This document shows positions 21,560 to 34,112 of a stretch of DNA of 64,000 bases, one piece after another. The stretch's first letter is position 1, and each line of letters begins with the position of its first letter. Below the pieces are notes generated by a model, which saw nothing but the letters and a program-made list of their open reading frames with translations, made no database searches and was not told where the DNA came from. The DNA comes from Mixophyes australis (Eukaryota; Chordata; Amphibia; Anura; Limnodynastidae), in contig JAVHZZ010000003.1 in assembly GCA_036250195.1 (NCBI GenBank), forward strand, positions 58,052,289 through 58,116,288, in the 5' to 3' direction. Made by a program: the position numbers and the translations under genes.

Positions 21560-22740
21560 TTAGAGGTGGGCACTGAACACCTAGAACCTGGCTTCTTCGT
21601 AAATCTGGTGTGGAATCTTTTCAGCAGAAATGGAGCATTAATGTCAGCAGCCCGCACCCAGGACGCTCTTCGGGGCCGTAGCCCTTCCAGTCCACTAAGT
21701 ATTTAGTCGTTCCTCTAGAAATCTTGGAATCCAGAATCCAACTGATCTCGAATTCGTCACTTTGTTGGAGGGAAGGAGGAGTAGTAGGTGTAGCAGGAAC
21801 AGTGAACCAATTGATAATAAGAGGTCTCAATAGGGAAATGTGAAAGGCATTAGCAATTCATAGAGTCGGTGGTAGTCGTAACTTAAAGCAAACAGGGCTG
21901 ATTACTTGAATGATTTTGTAAGGACCAATGTAGCGAGGAGTGAGCTTCATACAGGGCACTTTAAGGTAAATGTTTCTTGTAGACAACCACACTTTGTCAC
22001 GGACTTTCAAAAGAGGAACCGCTCTGCGTTTCTTATCTGCCGCTAACTTGTAGCGAGTAGAGGATTTCTTAAGAGACTTCCGAACTTGAGACCAAATGGA
22101 TAGAAAGTCCTGTCGAAGAGTATTAACTGCAGGATCTTGGGTGGGAGGGAGGGCTGAAAACTCCAGAATAGGAGGATGACTTCCAAATACAATAGAAAAA
22201 GTAGTAGCTAAAGTGGACTAGTGGAAGGAGTTGTTGTGAACATATTCTGCCCAGGGCAATAGATCCACCCAATTGTCCTGGTTAGCCGAGGAAAATATTC
22301 TAAGAAACGTCTCCAGATCTTGATTCACCCTTTCAGTCTGACCGTTGGTCTGCGGATGATATGCGGAGGAGAATTTCAGACAGATGCCCAGGAGATGACA
22401 GAGGGATCTCCAGAACTTTGAGACAAATTGGACACCGCGGTCTGAGACAATTTTGGCTGGACACCCATGTAGACGAAATACTTCTTTCACAAAATGTTGA
22501 GCCAAACAAACTGAGGACGGGAGACCAATGAGTGGAACGAAGTGTGCCATTTTAGAGAAACGGTCTACTATCACCCAGATGGTATTAAACTGTTTAGCCA
22601 TGGGTAAATCAGTAATAAAGTCCATGCTAATATGGGTCCATGGTTTAGTAGGCAGAGGAAGAGTTTGCAGCAAACCTGGTGGAGCTTGGCGGGGGTTCTT
22701 GTGTTGAGCGCAGCTAGAACAGGCGACCACGAAGTCTGGG
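21560..22740 (-). pseudogene. Ty3/gypsy chromovirus integrase and chromodomain
   Basis: Minus-strand reading shows the retrotransposon integrase core at 22730-22218: D in ISMDFITDLP, D in IVSDRGVQF, and E in NGQTERVNQ with the YHPQTNGQTERVN signature, preceded by a CX2C pair (CSSCAQH). A stop follows at about 22218. Downstream come a GPY/F-like stretch (RYIGPYKI) near 21940, another stop near 21860, and a chromodomain near 21740-21670 (TTKYLVDWKGYGPEERP). This order (IN, GPY/F, chromodomain, LTR) defines vertebrate chromoviruses of the sushi type. The reverse transcriptase and gag are absent: the copy is cut at about 22745, where repeat R begins. Confidence 0.9.
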
Positions 22741-22754
22741 AAACCAATTCTGAA

Positions 22755-23777
22755 GTTTTACAAATTTATTTTGCACATGGTCAAGCCAGACTTTGGATAC
22801 AAAGTTAATTGGGAGTTGGTTTACACTCATTTTAGGATTGAAAGCTGCTGACGACAGATGAAAGTATCACTGGTGAGTATTTTGGGGATTTATTATTTTT
22901 AATAAAATTATGTGGTATAAATGAGGGTGTTTAATGTCTCTATTGAGGTTTTATTATTGTTATTAAATGTATGTGGTTTTAATGAGGGAGTTGTGGTTTA
23001 TTGAACATTCTGTATTGTGGAACTACAGGTTCCATGCAGCTGTGGGTGTCAGGGCATGTTGACACTTGTGGTTATCCAAGTGCCAACATGTCCTGGCTGC
23101 CATGAGTATGTTGGTGCTTGTAGTTATACAAGTATCAGCATGCCCAGACTGTTTATGCCACCCTGGCTGGCTGGGACTTGTAGTTCCACAAAACAAAATG
23201 GCTCGTTTTTTTCGGCGGACCCCACTCCCTAGGGAATCCAGCCCAGCGCTGGACAGCCTTGGGTTGTTTGTCATTATGGCAGGGAGCCCCTGCCGCGTGT
23301 CCCCCTGCTATAGTGTCACCCACCCCAGGCTAGTTTGCTAGTGCTGGTTAAGTGAATATTGGGGGGACCCCACGCAAATTTTTTCTCCGATTTTCCCGTA
23401 ACCAGCAGCAGGCTGGCAGCACTAGGGCTAATAGTGCTCGGACTGGGGGAACCCACGCTTTTTTAAAAATAAAAACTTTTATCTACTTCTAACACTTTTG
23501 ACCGCTGCCAGGACCTCCGGCTCTATAGGCAGTGCAGTGTAACAGTGATGTGTTTTTATTCTCGCAGCTAGATAAGGATAACATGGGAGAGTTTGCTAAA
23601 TACAGGAGTGTTTGACATCGCAACAAAGCGCCAGAGATGACCAACGATTTTTAGATCAGAGTAAAAATCGCAGTTAAATACATCTGGCAACTTTTGGACT
23701 AAGATCGTGGGTTATCACCCCGATTTTCCGCGATTTTAACACGCTGAAAAAATTGGACCTTGATACATTTACCCCTA
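22755..23777 (+). repeat. Unnamed 1-kb repeat, family R, copy 2
   Basis: Parallels 33010-34112 closely: both share cttttg/caattacaaatttattt, gattgaaagctgctgac, tttattatttttaataaaa, tggacagccttgggttgttt-like text, and the final run ending ccttgatacatttacccc. No open frame makes sense. The end motif suggests a DNA element whose other end is lost. Confidence 0.8.
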
Positions 23778-24526
23778 GGTATAACTAGGTTGTCTTGGTG
23801 AAAAGGGAATAATTTGGAGTATTGTAGGAAAGAGGAACTGAGCTGCACTGTGCTGTGATGTACTTAGGTTTTGGATGAGAAGTGGACTATGCCTCCAGCG
23901 TATGAGGTGAGGTTGCTATTACTGTTCATCATGAGTTTTACAGGAAAACCGCAACACTGTAGGAGTTTTTGAGAAATTATTTAAGAAAACTCCCTAAATC
24001 TCTGTATGGGGTCTTGTGAGAAGTCTGTGATTATTTGCAGGGATTTTTTTAGGTTTGGGAAATTTCTTTATGGTTCTGGCAGCTTTGTGAATTTGCTGTT
24101 TGACATGGCAGAAATGTATGCAAGCAATGACATCTATCAGAGTAGATGGGACAATAAACTTAGGTGTAGGAAGTGTATGGGTCCTATCTATTATAAAGTC
24201 AGGGGTCTTCAGTTCCGGAAGCAAAGTTTTGAAAAAATTTTAAATTTCCAGTAAGATCCGATGTATTAGTTTGTTTTGCAATAACCCTGAAAATATAAAC
24301 TCTCTACCCAACTAGGACTATTTTTGAGAAGGGATATGGTTGGTTTAATGTAGACCAGTAATTTGAGAAGACACCTTTAGCCCAACTGAATACTGTATCC
24401 AGTAACCATTAGAAAAAGTATAGTTCCATTTAGTGTGTGCTCTGAGAATGATCGTTCCAGATAACCTACATGGGAGAGCTGCCAACTGTTTCCCAGAGGA
24501 ATAAGTAAAGCAGAATCAACTCACAA
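23778..24526. other. Intron, nothing recognised
   Basis: No recognised gene or repeat between repeat R and the hAT element. Confidence 0.5.
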
Positions 24527-24534
24527 GTTTACAA

Positions 24535-25151
24535 CATACTTGCCAACTCTCCCTGAAAGTCAGGGAGACTCCCTGAAATAGGGGTGATCTCCCTCACTTC
24601 CTGAAGATTCTGGCATTCTTCCTGATGCTGAGCCAGTACAGGACGTGGCTAGCTTCCCCATCTGTGACATGATGACACAGTTCAGAAATTGTGTCCTATA
24701 TCCATGTATTGATGCCTATGGTGGTGGCCATTTTCATGGAGACCAAGATTTAATCAAAGACTGACAGGTGAGACAACATGACTTCATTAATGGAGACAGA
24801 AATGTAAAAGACACTTCAGTCTCTAGAGATTCATTAGCTACTTTTCTTTAATGCATAGATGTCTACTCTCCCAGAATGCCCGGGAGACTCTAGCATTTCT
24901 GTGAGACCTCCCTGTCTCACGGGAGAGCAGGGCAATCTCAAGGTTCTTGCCTCGCAATAGATAAGTGGCGGGGGGTGGGCTTAATGGCGCAAATATCTCT
25001 TCATCTTAGCCCCGCCCCTGATGTAATTGGCCGAAATTGTGACAATTATTTAGGTGCAGGGCCAAAATGATGCGATTCGTCAAACCCCACCCCCGCAACC
25101 CACCTACCCCGGGATCTCCCTGATGCCAACGAGAAAAAGTTGGCAAGTATG
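24535..25151. mobile_element. hAT-type MITE with 14-bp TIR and 8-bp TSD
   Basis: Starts CATACTTGCCAACT and ends AGTTGGCAAGTATG, a perfect 14-bp inverted pair. The flanks gtttacaa (24527-24534) and gtttacaa (25152-25159) are an exact 8-bp target duplication. The interior has two blocks of ctcccNgga-type short repeats (near 24545-24610 and 24860-24930), hinting at an internal duplication or nested relative. It is 617 bp and non-coding. Confidence 0.92.
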
Positions 25152-25159
25152 GTTTACAA

Positions 25160-27559
25160 TAACATGAGAAGGTCTGCAGAAGTACTATTCATAAGACGAA
25201 CCAGCTACACTGTCTTTCTGTGTGATTGACATAGTTGTGAATATTATCTTTCCTAAAGTCTTATGAGGCACTCTCAGCTCAAGTAAGAGCAAGCAAATAG
25301 CCATACAGCTATATGTAGATTGATTATGCTATGTCCATCAAACTGTGCTGACCCTTCATCATTTATTTTACTGAGTGTTATCTTGCAATGGGGCTCCTCA
25401 GGTCAATACATTTCTCAACAATTATATTGTATTCCGCAGCTAAGTACCTATTGATTTTATATTTCTCTTTTATAATAAACATTTGTATTATCCTTTTCAC
25501 AATCATTGCTGTCTGTCAGTCATCGTAATCTCACACCAGAACATAGGAGTTATTGTCCATATTGTGACAGAAGCATTTGGTAAATTGATCTACCTTCAAG
25601 TCCTCTTACCTTGAGCCCTGTTTTCTTGTTTTATTAAAAAGCGACACATCACTTCCTACTAAATTATGGGTTATTAATAATGTTTGTGCTAGCTACACCA
25701 AATATGACAACCGTTGAGTATCCAGTAAACGTTTCTGCTACGGCTGAAATGGGCATGCTTTTAAAATATTAGAATAATTTAGAATCTTATACATTTTTTT
25801 AATATTTTCTCTATACCACAGATATTTAAATTCCCGTTTCTGAAAGTTCAGCATATATAAAATTATTTCTGAATGTACTTATGTATTCATAAAAGTGCAT
25901 AGAAGAAGTTTTAGCAAATTAGTTTATGGTAATCCAACTTTTATTACATCCACCGGACAACTTGAGGGGCAAACCTTTGTGCTGAAGACTGGTTCCTTAT
26001 ATATGCGATCGAGCAATACTTGGGTTTACGAAGTACTGGTCATATGACAACATCAAGGTCTCTTACAAGTTGCTAATCATATTTAAAATTGCTTTCCAAA
26101 ATAGTGTCTGAGCAAAGAACTTTACATTTACTGCTGAGAACAAAGTCATGGTTGATTATTACTAATATCTAAATTATTTAAAATGCAAGGCCAATCTTTT
26201 TTGTATTCTATTCTCAAGCACATTCTTTTTTTTATGAAATGCTATTTAGGTACTGATTATACTTGCTATTTTCTCTCTATCGTACCTATTTTTTTTTTAC
26301 AGATCTTTACAATGAAAAGTAACTGAATTTGGCAATGTGTTTAATTCTGCATAATAAGGTCAATAGAGAAATAGAATGTAAGAGATAGATGTAAATTATG
26401 AACTGATATTATTTTTTCATGCTAAGTGATACTTTTACCTTTACTGTAATTTATGATATGTGCTTCTATTTAATGCAGAAATAGGGAAGGAAGAGGACCT
26501 TTGCATTACTAAGCTTAGCCAACAAAAGCTATAGAGAGAAATTTTATAAAAATGACGAATAATACAATGTAGAAGAAAATGTCCCTGAAATGTAATTGAA
26601 TTACTAATGCATTGTTATAATTCAATACAGCTATAGTGATGGCTTCAACGATGCAGTGTGTCCATTGAAACTTTATCATAGCATTAATAAGAGCAATGAC
26701 AAACATATACTGTTTTAAAAGACATTTAAGAACATTTAGAAGACACATTCCGATGGCCGCTTGCAGAATAAGTGTTTGCAAGTCATCCTGGCCCCACTGA
26801 CTTAGAGTTGGACATTTGTCTGGTTTGGCGCAAGTCATGTTCAAACTGCGCAAGTGCAAGGCTCTGCTTCTGGAGAGTTAGGAAAAGTGACCGGGTAAGT
26901 ATAGGCCAAGTAGAGTAAGTGTATAATTACGTATCTTTTACCGTTATATTCAGATGGAGAAACACCTGTCAGTAAGCGTATCTCTTGCAGGTGTTGGAGG
27001 ACTGGTGCAAATATACGCAAATATATGCAAATATACGCAATGATAATGATGATTATCAGCAGCATTATCTAGCCGCTGATGATTGGCTGTTTGCAGATTG
27101 ACCTCCAGCTGATTATACTACATTCATTAGCATGGTGGCTATAATAGATCAATTCAATTATTTTAATTTAACTAACGGCCACATCTTCACATGATTTTAT
27201 TGTCATTCCCATATGGATTACTGCAGATAAGACAATTACCATTTAATATTCTAAAGAAAAATCAAAGGAGTTTTTAGGTGTTGTATTTAACTTTCTATAT
27301 ATGGAAAATTTGACATTATTCTCTTTTGTGTATCTGACGGCATTATTCTGCTTGTACACAACATAATAAATGTATTAAAACATATCTTTATTACATTATT
27401 AGGTTGTGTACAAATATAGTAATGCCACGCCTGCATTTACTGCCAACAACACCTAACGCTTAATGCTTGCGTATCCTATGCTTTTACCAGGCGTACATGC
27501 ATATGTTGATATGCCTGGAGTAATTAATGCTCTTTTTGAGTTATTCACATTGCAAGATT
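25160..27559. other. Intron, no gene seen
   Basis: AT-rich. A short tandem caaatatacg run lies at 27007-27040. A 114-codon open frame on the minus strand (26515-26859) has no recognisable domain and sits in AT-rich sequence, so it is not called. Confidence 0.5.
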
Positions 27560-27913
27560 GGGCAGCACGGTGACTTAGTGGTTAGCACTTCTGCCTCACA
27601 GCACTGGGGTCATGAGTTCAATTCCCGACCATGGCTTTATCTGTGAGGAGTTTGTATGTTCTCCCCGTGTTTGCGTGGGTTTCCTCCGGGTGCTCCGGTT
27701 TCCTCCCACACACTCCAAAAACATACTAGTAGGTTAGTTGGCTGCTATCAAAATTGACCCTAGTCTCTCTCTCTCCCTCTCTCTCTCTCTCGGTCTGTGT
27801 ATGTTAGAGAATTTAGACTGTAAGCTCCAATGGGGCAGGGACTGATGTGAGTGAGTTCTCTGTGTATTGCTACGGAATCAGTGGCGCTATATAAATAAAT
27901 GATGATGATGATG
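27560..27913 (+). mobile_element. tRNA-headed SINE, full length
   Basis: Complete copy: head gggcagcacggtgacttagt (A-box region), B box gagttcaattcccgacc, body, a (TC)n expansion near 27764-27791, and a tail ggcgctatataaataaatga(TGA)n. It is the best full-length reference for this family in the window. Confidence 0.92.
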
Positions 27914-28635
27914 TGTCCAAATCTGCATACACATTTCCTTGTGTGTCTTTTCCTACAGGTGCAAATGTGTCCACCTCTAGATTAGTCCATTTTGCACTAG
28001 TATTACCATTATAAGCTAAATCCATGATTGTTGCCCTCAGCGCCATCAATGTAGTAATAGGACCTTGATGGGCCTATACATCTCTCTGTTCAAACAATCA
28101 CCAAATGCTCAGTATTAGGAACTTGTACCGGAGTACAGAGTATAGTTTATAATTGGTAGTATCGACATATGCCACGAGGGACCGTAATCGGGCACTTATA
28201 TTCTAGCAGTTCCAAAATTTCCAACGAGACTTTGTTTTAGTAATACTATGATTTAACATCCTAAGAATAATCCTAAGTATAATAAAGTTTGGGAAACCCC
28301 CATTTAATGAAGAGAACATGCTTGATCCGGAAGACAATATTATAAACAAATTCAGGCTCAACTGGTCATCGTAAGCTCTTCACTCTCAGATAGAGAATGG
28401 ATTCATAGAAAATGGATTCATCTTCACAGAAACTCATCCTTGCCTAGAAGGGATAAGCAGCTCTATATTTTAATATAATGGTAAATTCTTTGTGTCCCCC
28501 AACAGCCCCCAGAAATATTTGAGTAGCTGAATATGGGTGGTGGTTTTCTGTGGTATCTTGAGTTTTTGCATTCTGTCACTGAAACTAAACTCTCCTCTGA
28601 ATTGATGGCATAAAAAGGAGATGTTAACTAGACCA
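27914..28635. other. Intron, nothing recognised
   Basis: No exon or repeat was recognised. Confidence 0.5.
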
Positions 28636-28764
28636 GGGGGTAAATGTATCAATCTGCGGGTTCTTCAACACCCGCGTGTTCAGCCTCTTCCGCGATTAAA
28701 TTTCAAGCGGCGCTGCATTGTAAAGGGGGTGTTGAAGAACCCGCAGATTGATACATTTACCCCC
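28636..28764. mobile_element. Short palindromic MITE (family C)
   Basis: Begins gggggtaaatgtatcaatct and ends agattgatacatttaccccc. The arms continue inward (gcgggttcttcaacaccc / gggtgttgaagaacccgc) around a roughly 55-bp core. The terminal motif tgatacatttacccc is the same as the end of repeat R, so this may be a minimal derivative of that family. Confidence 0.85.
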
Positions 28765-28830
28765 AGGTCTTTCCTCATTAGTATTTTTTTAGGAGGAACA
28801 CAATGGTAGATAAAAGTTCCCAAGGACTTA

Positions 28831-28867
28831 AAAAGTATTTGCCATAGCAAGCATGGCAAATACTTTT
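28831..28867. repeat. Perfect 15-bp hairpin
   Basis: Arms AAAAGTATTTGCCAT and ATGGCAAATACTTTT flank a 7-bp loop. It is too short for a typical pre-miRNA; no function is claimed. Confidence 0.7.
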
Positions 28868-29631
28868 AATGCATGCATTTTCATGGAGAGTATGTGCCAT
28901 AATGAGCCAATGCTAGTGAACCATTTACACCAAGGACAGGTGTGTTGATAAAGAACAATCCTATCTTTAAGTTTTTTTGGGGGCTTTTTGTTGTTGCTCG
29001 AAGTTTAGACATTTCTCTGATAACTATAAGCTGTGTGCTGTTTCCAGGAACCTGACTTTTAGTCTGCCCATGGTGAATCATCTTAAAGATCGTGACATTG
29101 TCAAGAGCCGGTTATCAATCAGCAATGACCCTGGTTTAGCAGAGCCAGGACTTCAGCAATTTGATTGACCTGAGCTTGTCCATGAAAATGTCCTAAATGA
29201 CATAAAAAAACAAAAGACTATTCTCCCTACGTAGGACTTTCCATGCTTTGGATGTTCACAGAAAGGATCTTAGTGGTACAAGTGACAGGAAGCTTGCAGG
29301 ATTGGAGTCCCAATTAGAAAATTACTACTATAATTATTATAATCCTTCGTAAATGGAAATGTTATTTTCTCCTGTTCCCATCTTCATGATTTTGCATATC
29401 TCCACGAAAGCATACTAATGTCTGTTTCACAATTTCAGCTTAGATTATTTTATTATGTATTGATTTCTGCAAAATTTTTTACAAATTAATTCAAAATAAC
29501 TATTTAGCAGACAAAAAAAGTAAGACAATAAATAGAAAATCAACAAATATATGGAAAGCTATTGGGAATGATCACACACATAGAATTCAAGTGTTACTGA
29601 AATATTCCGATTTATCAAGCAGAGCACTTAC

Positions 29632-29769
29632 ATTTGAACTTTGCTCACTTCCGCTGACACAGACAACGTCTTGCTTTTGTATCGTTAGTGCTTCCTTAGT
29701 AAGTCTGAGTCGTACATCACAAGCATTTTCTGATCCTTCATTATACAGGTGTGCAAAACTAGTTTTAGT
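29632..29769 (-). CDS. SNTG2: SNTG2 exon, first half of split PH domain
   Basis: A 138-bp exon of 46 codons, phase 0 at both ends. On the minus strand the acceptor is ttctcattcacag and the donor GTAAGT. It encodes a stretch with TKTSFAHLYNEGSENACDV and then RLRLTKEALTIQKQDVVCV. Syntrophins have a PH domain split by the PDZ domain, and this is its N-terminal half; the L-T-I-Q-K-Q-D-V-V-C-V run is diagnostic of gamma-syntrophins. The product is a cytoplasmic adaptor that ties membrane proteins to dystrophin and dystrobrevin. The preceding first exon with the start codon was not found and should lie to the right of the window. Confidence 0.96.
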
Positions 29770-32286
29770 CTGTGAATGAGAAAAAAAACATGTTACTTTT
29801 GAGATAACTGAAGAAAACACAATATAATACATGTACGTGTATGAATTCCCTGTACAAGGTCAAGAAAATGTGTTATGCTGTCTGACAAATTTTTCAAAGT
29901 TAGTCCTGCTGGGATTGAAACACAGAAGTAATACTTGTATTTGTATTCATTTTGTCTGGTACCTACATATTCTTTTACATCTCCAACATGTTGATTTGGT
30001 GCCCTTTAAACATCTGGAAGTGTACTACTGTTGTTTATGATGGATAGTCATGAAAATTTATAAATCAACAGCTAGAAATGGCCTAATTTCCCACGACTTG
30101 GTTTTCCGAACAAGTTGACATACAGGACCAATAATTCTGTTTTTATAGGAAGACAGTGTACAAATATATTATTACAGATTCTAAATAAAAAAAATAACTT
30201 TTTTTCATTTAATTTAATTTTTTACTTTTTTTCCACTTTTTTCATAGAATGTTTTGGTGATGATTTAGTTTAAAAAACACTTTTGAAAGCCAAATTTGCT
30301 GAAATGTTGCGTTGATCTCTGTCCATAACCCATATTCCTAGGTTTGTAATTAATAAATATACATCCCTGAATGTCACTATTATTTTGAGAGGTTTGGGAA
30401 CCTGAACATCTCTGTTCTTGCAGTCCCAGTTGTTACAAGCATAGAAGAGGTGTTTGTAATACGACTATTCCTGTACATCAGAATTTAGTGAGTGCTACAA
30501 GAGTTATGTTGTATATAGAGGATTCTATAATCCAAATTAATATGAAAAAATAAAACAAAGTGTAATGTTTCGATCAAAACATTATATAAACAATATCAAA
30601 CCTGAAATATATTTAAGTAAGTAATTAAACAAAACTATTGGGTCAATGACTCATATTATCTCGCAAAATGAAAAGTGGGATCTTTGCTCACTTTATTTAC
30701 ACCTGTAGGTTGTGGGCATATAAAATAAAAAATACGTTTAATGATAATTCTTTCATACAGGTAACCAACTATGCGACTTCACCTACTTTTCTTTTTCAAT
30801 TGATATATATTAATTGGTTTCTATTGAGAGAGATGCTTTGTAAAATAATTTTGATATATAACCCATTATGCAAAGCTTGAATTATGCCACTTTCATATCA
30901 AGCCAAAACATTTCACTGATTATCAATTAACATTCATATTTTTCTGATATGCTCTATATATAAATATAAGTCGAACTTACTATTTGTTTCAAGAATTATT
31001 ACTTTTTAAGTTAGAGTATTTCTCTATTTTCCCTGTCCTTTTCATTTCTTGGTGATATTTCTGTTCTAATGCCCATGGCACTGTTATGCAAATGAGAGGG
31101 TCAAGACAGATTCTAGTACTATAAAAAGAATGATGTCCTGAAAGCTTTAGAGGTTAAAACAATTGCATATGAATATTTTCTTATAACACTTATTAAAGTT
31201 AAAAATACACAAACAGTGTTAATGTTTTTAATTGATCACTTTCATGTTTAGATAATTGATAGTAAAATAAATCATAAACATATGTGCTTGTTGCGGTATG
31301 TAGCATTTAGTAGATTTTACCAGCTTTATTCTATAGTCTTTCCTGCATAACAAAACTATATGCAAGTCTAAATTTCCATATCAGGCACTGACACTTCTGA
31401 CAATTTCAGTTCTGTAGCTGCCATGTAAGTCAATGTTGTACACAGTGGGCATTTAGAGCATAGCAGATCAAGTATGAGCTGGGACAGAATTCCACCTACA
31501 GACATACTGTTTCACCCTGCTATAAGCTAATCAGTGTATGGTAGGGGTGGACATGTTTTGAATAACCCCTGGGTTAAGCTTTGATTCAAAGAGCAAGTTT
31601 GTAAATGTCACTCTAAAAAGTGACTACTCTTGAAACAGAGATGGAGAAATGTTCATTGTCTCCATAACCTTGTTCACATTTTAGTAAAGCAGTCTCTACT
31701 GTGATTCACATGACTACAGAAAATCCTTATTCAACATTGCTGAACATCAAGCAGGACAAAACCACCAGTCTGTAGAATTAATTATATTTCAACATATACT
31801 CACTAATAGCCAGTTTTGAATGTAATAGCTGATGCAATAGAAATGGAAATTGTAGAACCTTTGAATGCCTCACTAACCTCATTCACTTTTGTGAGATACT
31901 AAAACAGAACACACGTATACGTTAATAACATAACAGGAGCATGGTAAAAAATAAGCTATTTTACAGACAATAGTAAGGTTTTACGGTATGTAGTAACAGC
32001 CACTTATTTTTGAAATTGATATTAAGTGATCTATATTGACTGTTATTAATGCTGCATCACACCCAGTTAGTCATCCACTATAAAGGTTTTGTCATTCAGA
32101 GCATTATGGGATGAGTTTGCAGTGAGCCGAGCATTGTTCTCAATTTTTTCCAACAGAATGGCTTTTAAAGCACATGCATACATCAAGCACAATGTTAGAA
32201 ACAAAGGCACCTTTTCTGAATGAACAATGTAGATAGGTAGACAAAGTTGACTTTCAACCTCTCATACAATACACTACAAATCAGTA
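29770..32286. other. First visible intron of SNTG2, nothing recognised
   Basis: About 2.5 kb of AT-rich sequence. No coding exon, RNA gene or clear repeat was recognised. Confidence 0.5.
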
Positions 32287-32287
32287 T

Positions 32288-32320
<33 letters not shown>
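32287..32320. repeat. (GATA)n microsatellite
   Basis: Eight uninterrupted gata units, directly followed by gggcctgattaataaa, which resembles a family B MITE end. Confidence 0.92.
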
Positions 32321-32574
32321 GGCCTGATTAATAAAAGCACACATACGTAAATCAGCTCTGCATACTCCCTAATTTAACAAGGGATGGTTCTGAAGATACT
32401 GTACGTGCGCTGATGAATCCAGGTGCCAGATTTCTCTGCTTTACTACACAAGAATACTGTGCTCTACTACACAAGACACTACAGGATACGTCCAATACCT
32501 ATGTGGAATATACATTCACAAAAGAATGCATAAAAAAATATTCAACTAATGTCATCCATTAATAATGTAAGCAT

Positions 32575-32735
32575 TAATGACAAAATTAATTACAAAATTG
32601 CACCGACATACATTTCCTCAATTGTCTCAAAATATCTCCCAACTCGACACCTCCGTTCTCCACAAGATCTGCGTTTCTCTTCCACTCTCATCACATCCTC
32701 CCATTCTCGGTTACAGGACTTATAAGATCCACGAA
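32575..32735 (+). pseudogene. L2-like LINE scrap (C-terminal ORF2 region)
   Basis: A decayed translation in mixed frames contains CAPTYISSIVSKYLPTRHL-like text, the stretch typical of the end of L2-type reverse transcriptase proteins. Only about 160 bp remain before the sequence changes. Confidence 0.5.
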
Positions 32736-33009
32736 TCTTCTTGCTTGATTAAAGAAAAATAAAAAAGGGCTCATTGCGTATCGGAGCTCCTACTAGGTAG
32801 GAGCTGTTTGCGGTGGCTCCTTCCTTTTTTAATCTCCTTTAATGAAGCAAGAAGATTTGTGGACCTTACAAATATGGGGCCCCCTGGCTTAAGAACAGAA
32901 GACTGCAAGCAACAATGGGCCCCCCCTAGGCAGAAGAACAGAAGACTGCAATCAACAATGCCCCCCCCCCCCTGGGCAGAAGAACAGAAGACATTACAAG
33001 CAGGACTTT
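32736..33009. repeat. Short tandem segment next to repeat R
   Basis: Contains about three units of gcagaagaacagaagactgc with poly-C runs (32910-32995). It also has an imperfect inverted pair: ttcttgcttgattaaag (32738) and ctttaatgaagcaagaag (32837). Confidence 0.6.
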
Positions 33010-34112
33010 TGCAATTACAAATTTATTTGGGACATGGTCAAACATAGACTTTGGGTACAAATTTATTTTGGAATTTGGTGACATTCATTTTTGGATTGAA
33101 AGCTGCTGACAACAGATGAAAACTTCATTGGTGAGTATATTGGGGATTTATTATTTTTAATAAAAATATGTGGTGTAAATGAGGGTGTTTACTGTAATTA
33201 TTGTGGGTTTATTATTTTTAATTAATGTTAGTTGTTGTAATGAGGGTGTTGTGATTTTGTTAACATTTTATTTTGTGGAACTACGGGTCCCAGCCAGCCG
33301 TGGGTGTCAGGGCATGTTGGCACTTGTAGTTCTCTGAGTGCCAACATGCCCTGGCTGCCGTGGGTATGCTGGTGCTTGTAGTTTTACAACTATATAGGGC
33401 AACCTGGCTGGCTGGCACTTGTAGTTCCACAAAACAAAATGGCGTCCATTTTTTGTTTAACACTTTATCGCCGTTATTACCCTACACCCACCGCCCAGGG
33501 GTGTAGGACGAGCCCTAGAGCTATCAGCACTGGGCTGGATGTCCCTCATTTTTTTCGGCAGACCCCACTCCCTAGGGATTCCAGCCCAGTGCTGAACAGC
33601 ATGGGTTTTGTTAGTCATTATGGCAGGGGACCCGTGCCGCGTGTCCCCCTGCTATAGTGCCTCCAACCCCGACTGGTTTGCCTAGTGCTGGTTCCATGAA
33701 AATAGGGGGGACCCCACGCAAAATTTTTCCCCTATTTTCACGGATCCAGCAGTAGTCTGGCAGCACTAGGGTTAAGACTAAATAGAGGCGGGACTCCACT
33801 CTTTTTTTAAAAAAAGTTTGATCTATTTTTAACACTTTTTACAGCTGCTGGAGCTCCGGCAGCTGTATGACAGGACAGTGTAACAGTGATGGGTTTATAC
33901 AACTTGCTGCTACAGCAGAGGAGAGTGAGCTAACATGGGAGTGTTTACATTGCAGAAAAGCGCCAGAGATGACCAGCGATTTTGAAGATCAGGGTAAAAA
34001 TCGCAGCTTGATACATTTGAGAAAATTTTGACTAAAATCGCGGGTTATCACCTGCGATTTGCCGCGATTTTAACACACTGAAAAAATCGGACCTTGATAC
34101 ATTTACCCCCTA
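33010..34112 (+). repeat. Unnamed 1-kb repeat, family R, copy 3
   Basis: Longest of three copies. It carries inner inverted repeats around gcatgttggcacttgtagtt and gagtgccaacatgccctggc, the phrase ctagggattccagcccagtg, and the end ccttgatacatttaccccc. A piece of the same text occurs at 44490-44580. No coding potential was recognised. Confidence 0.8.

Noticed and set aside
26515..26859. 114-codon minus-strand open frame
   Set aside because: Low-complexity hydrophobic text from AT-rich intron, no domain, no splice or start context.
28831..28867. microRNA precursor
   Set aside because: The stem is only 15 bp, shorter than a pre-miRNA, and there is no evidence of expression.
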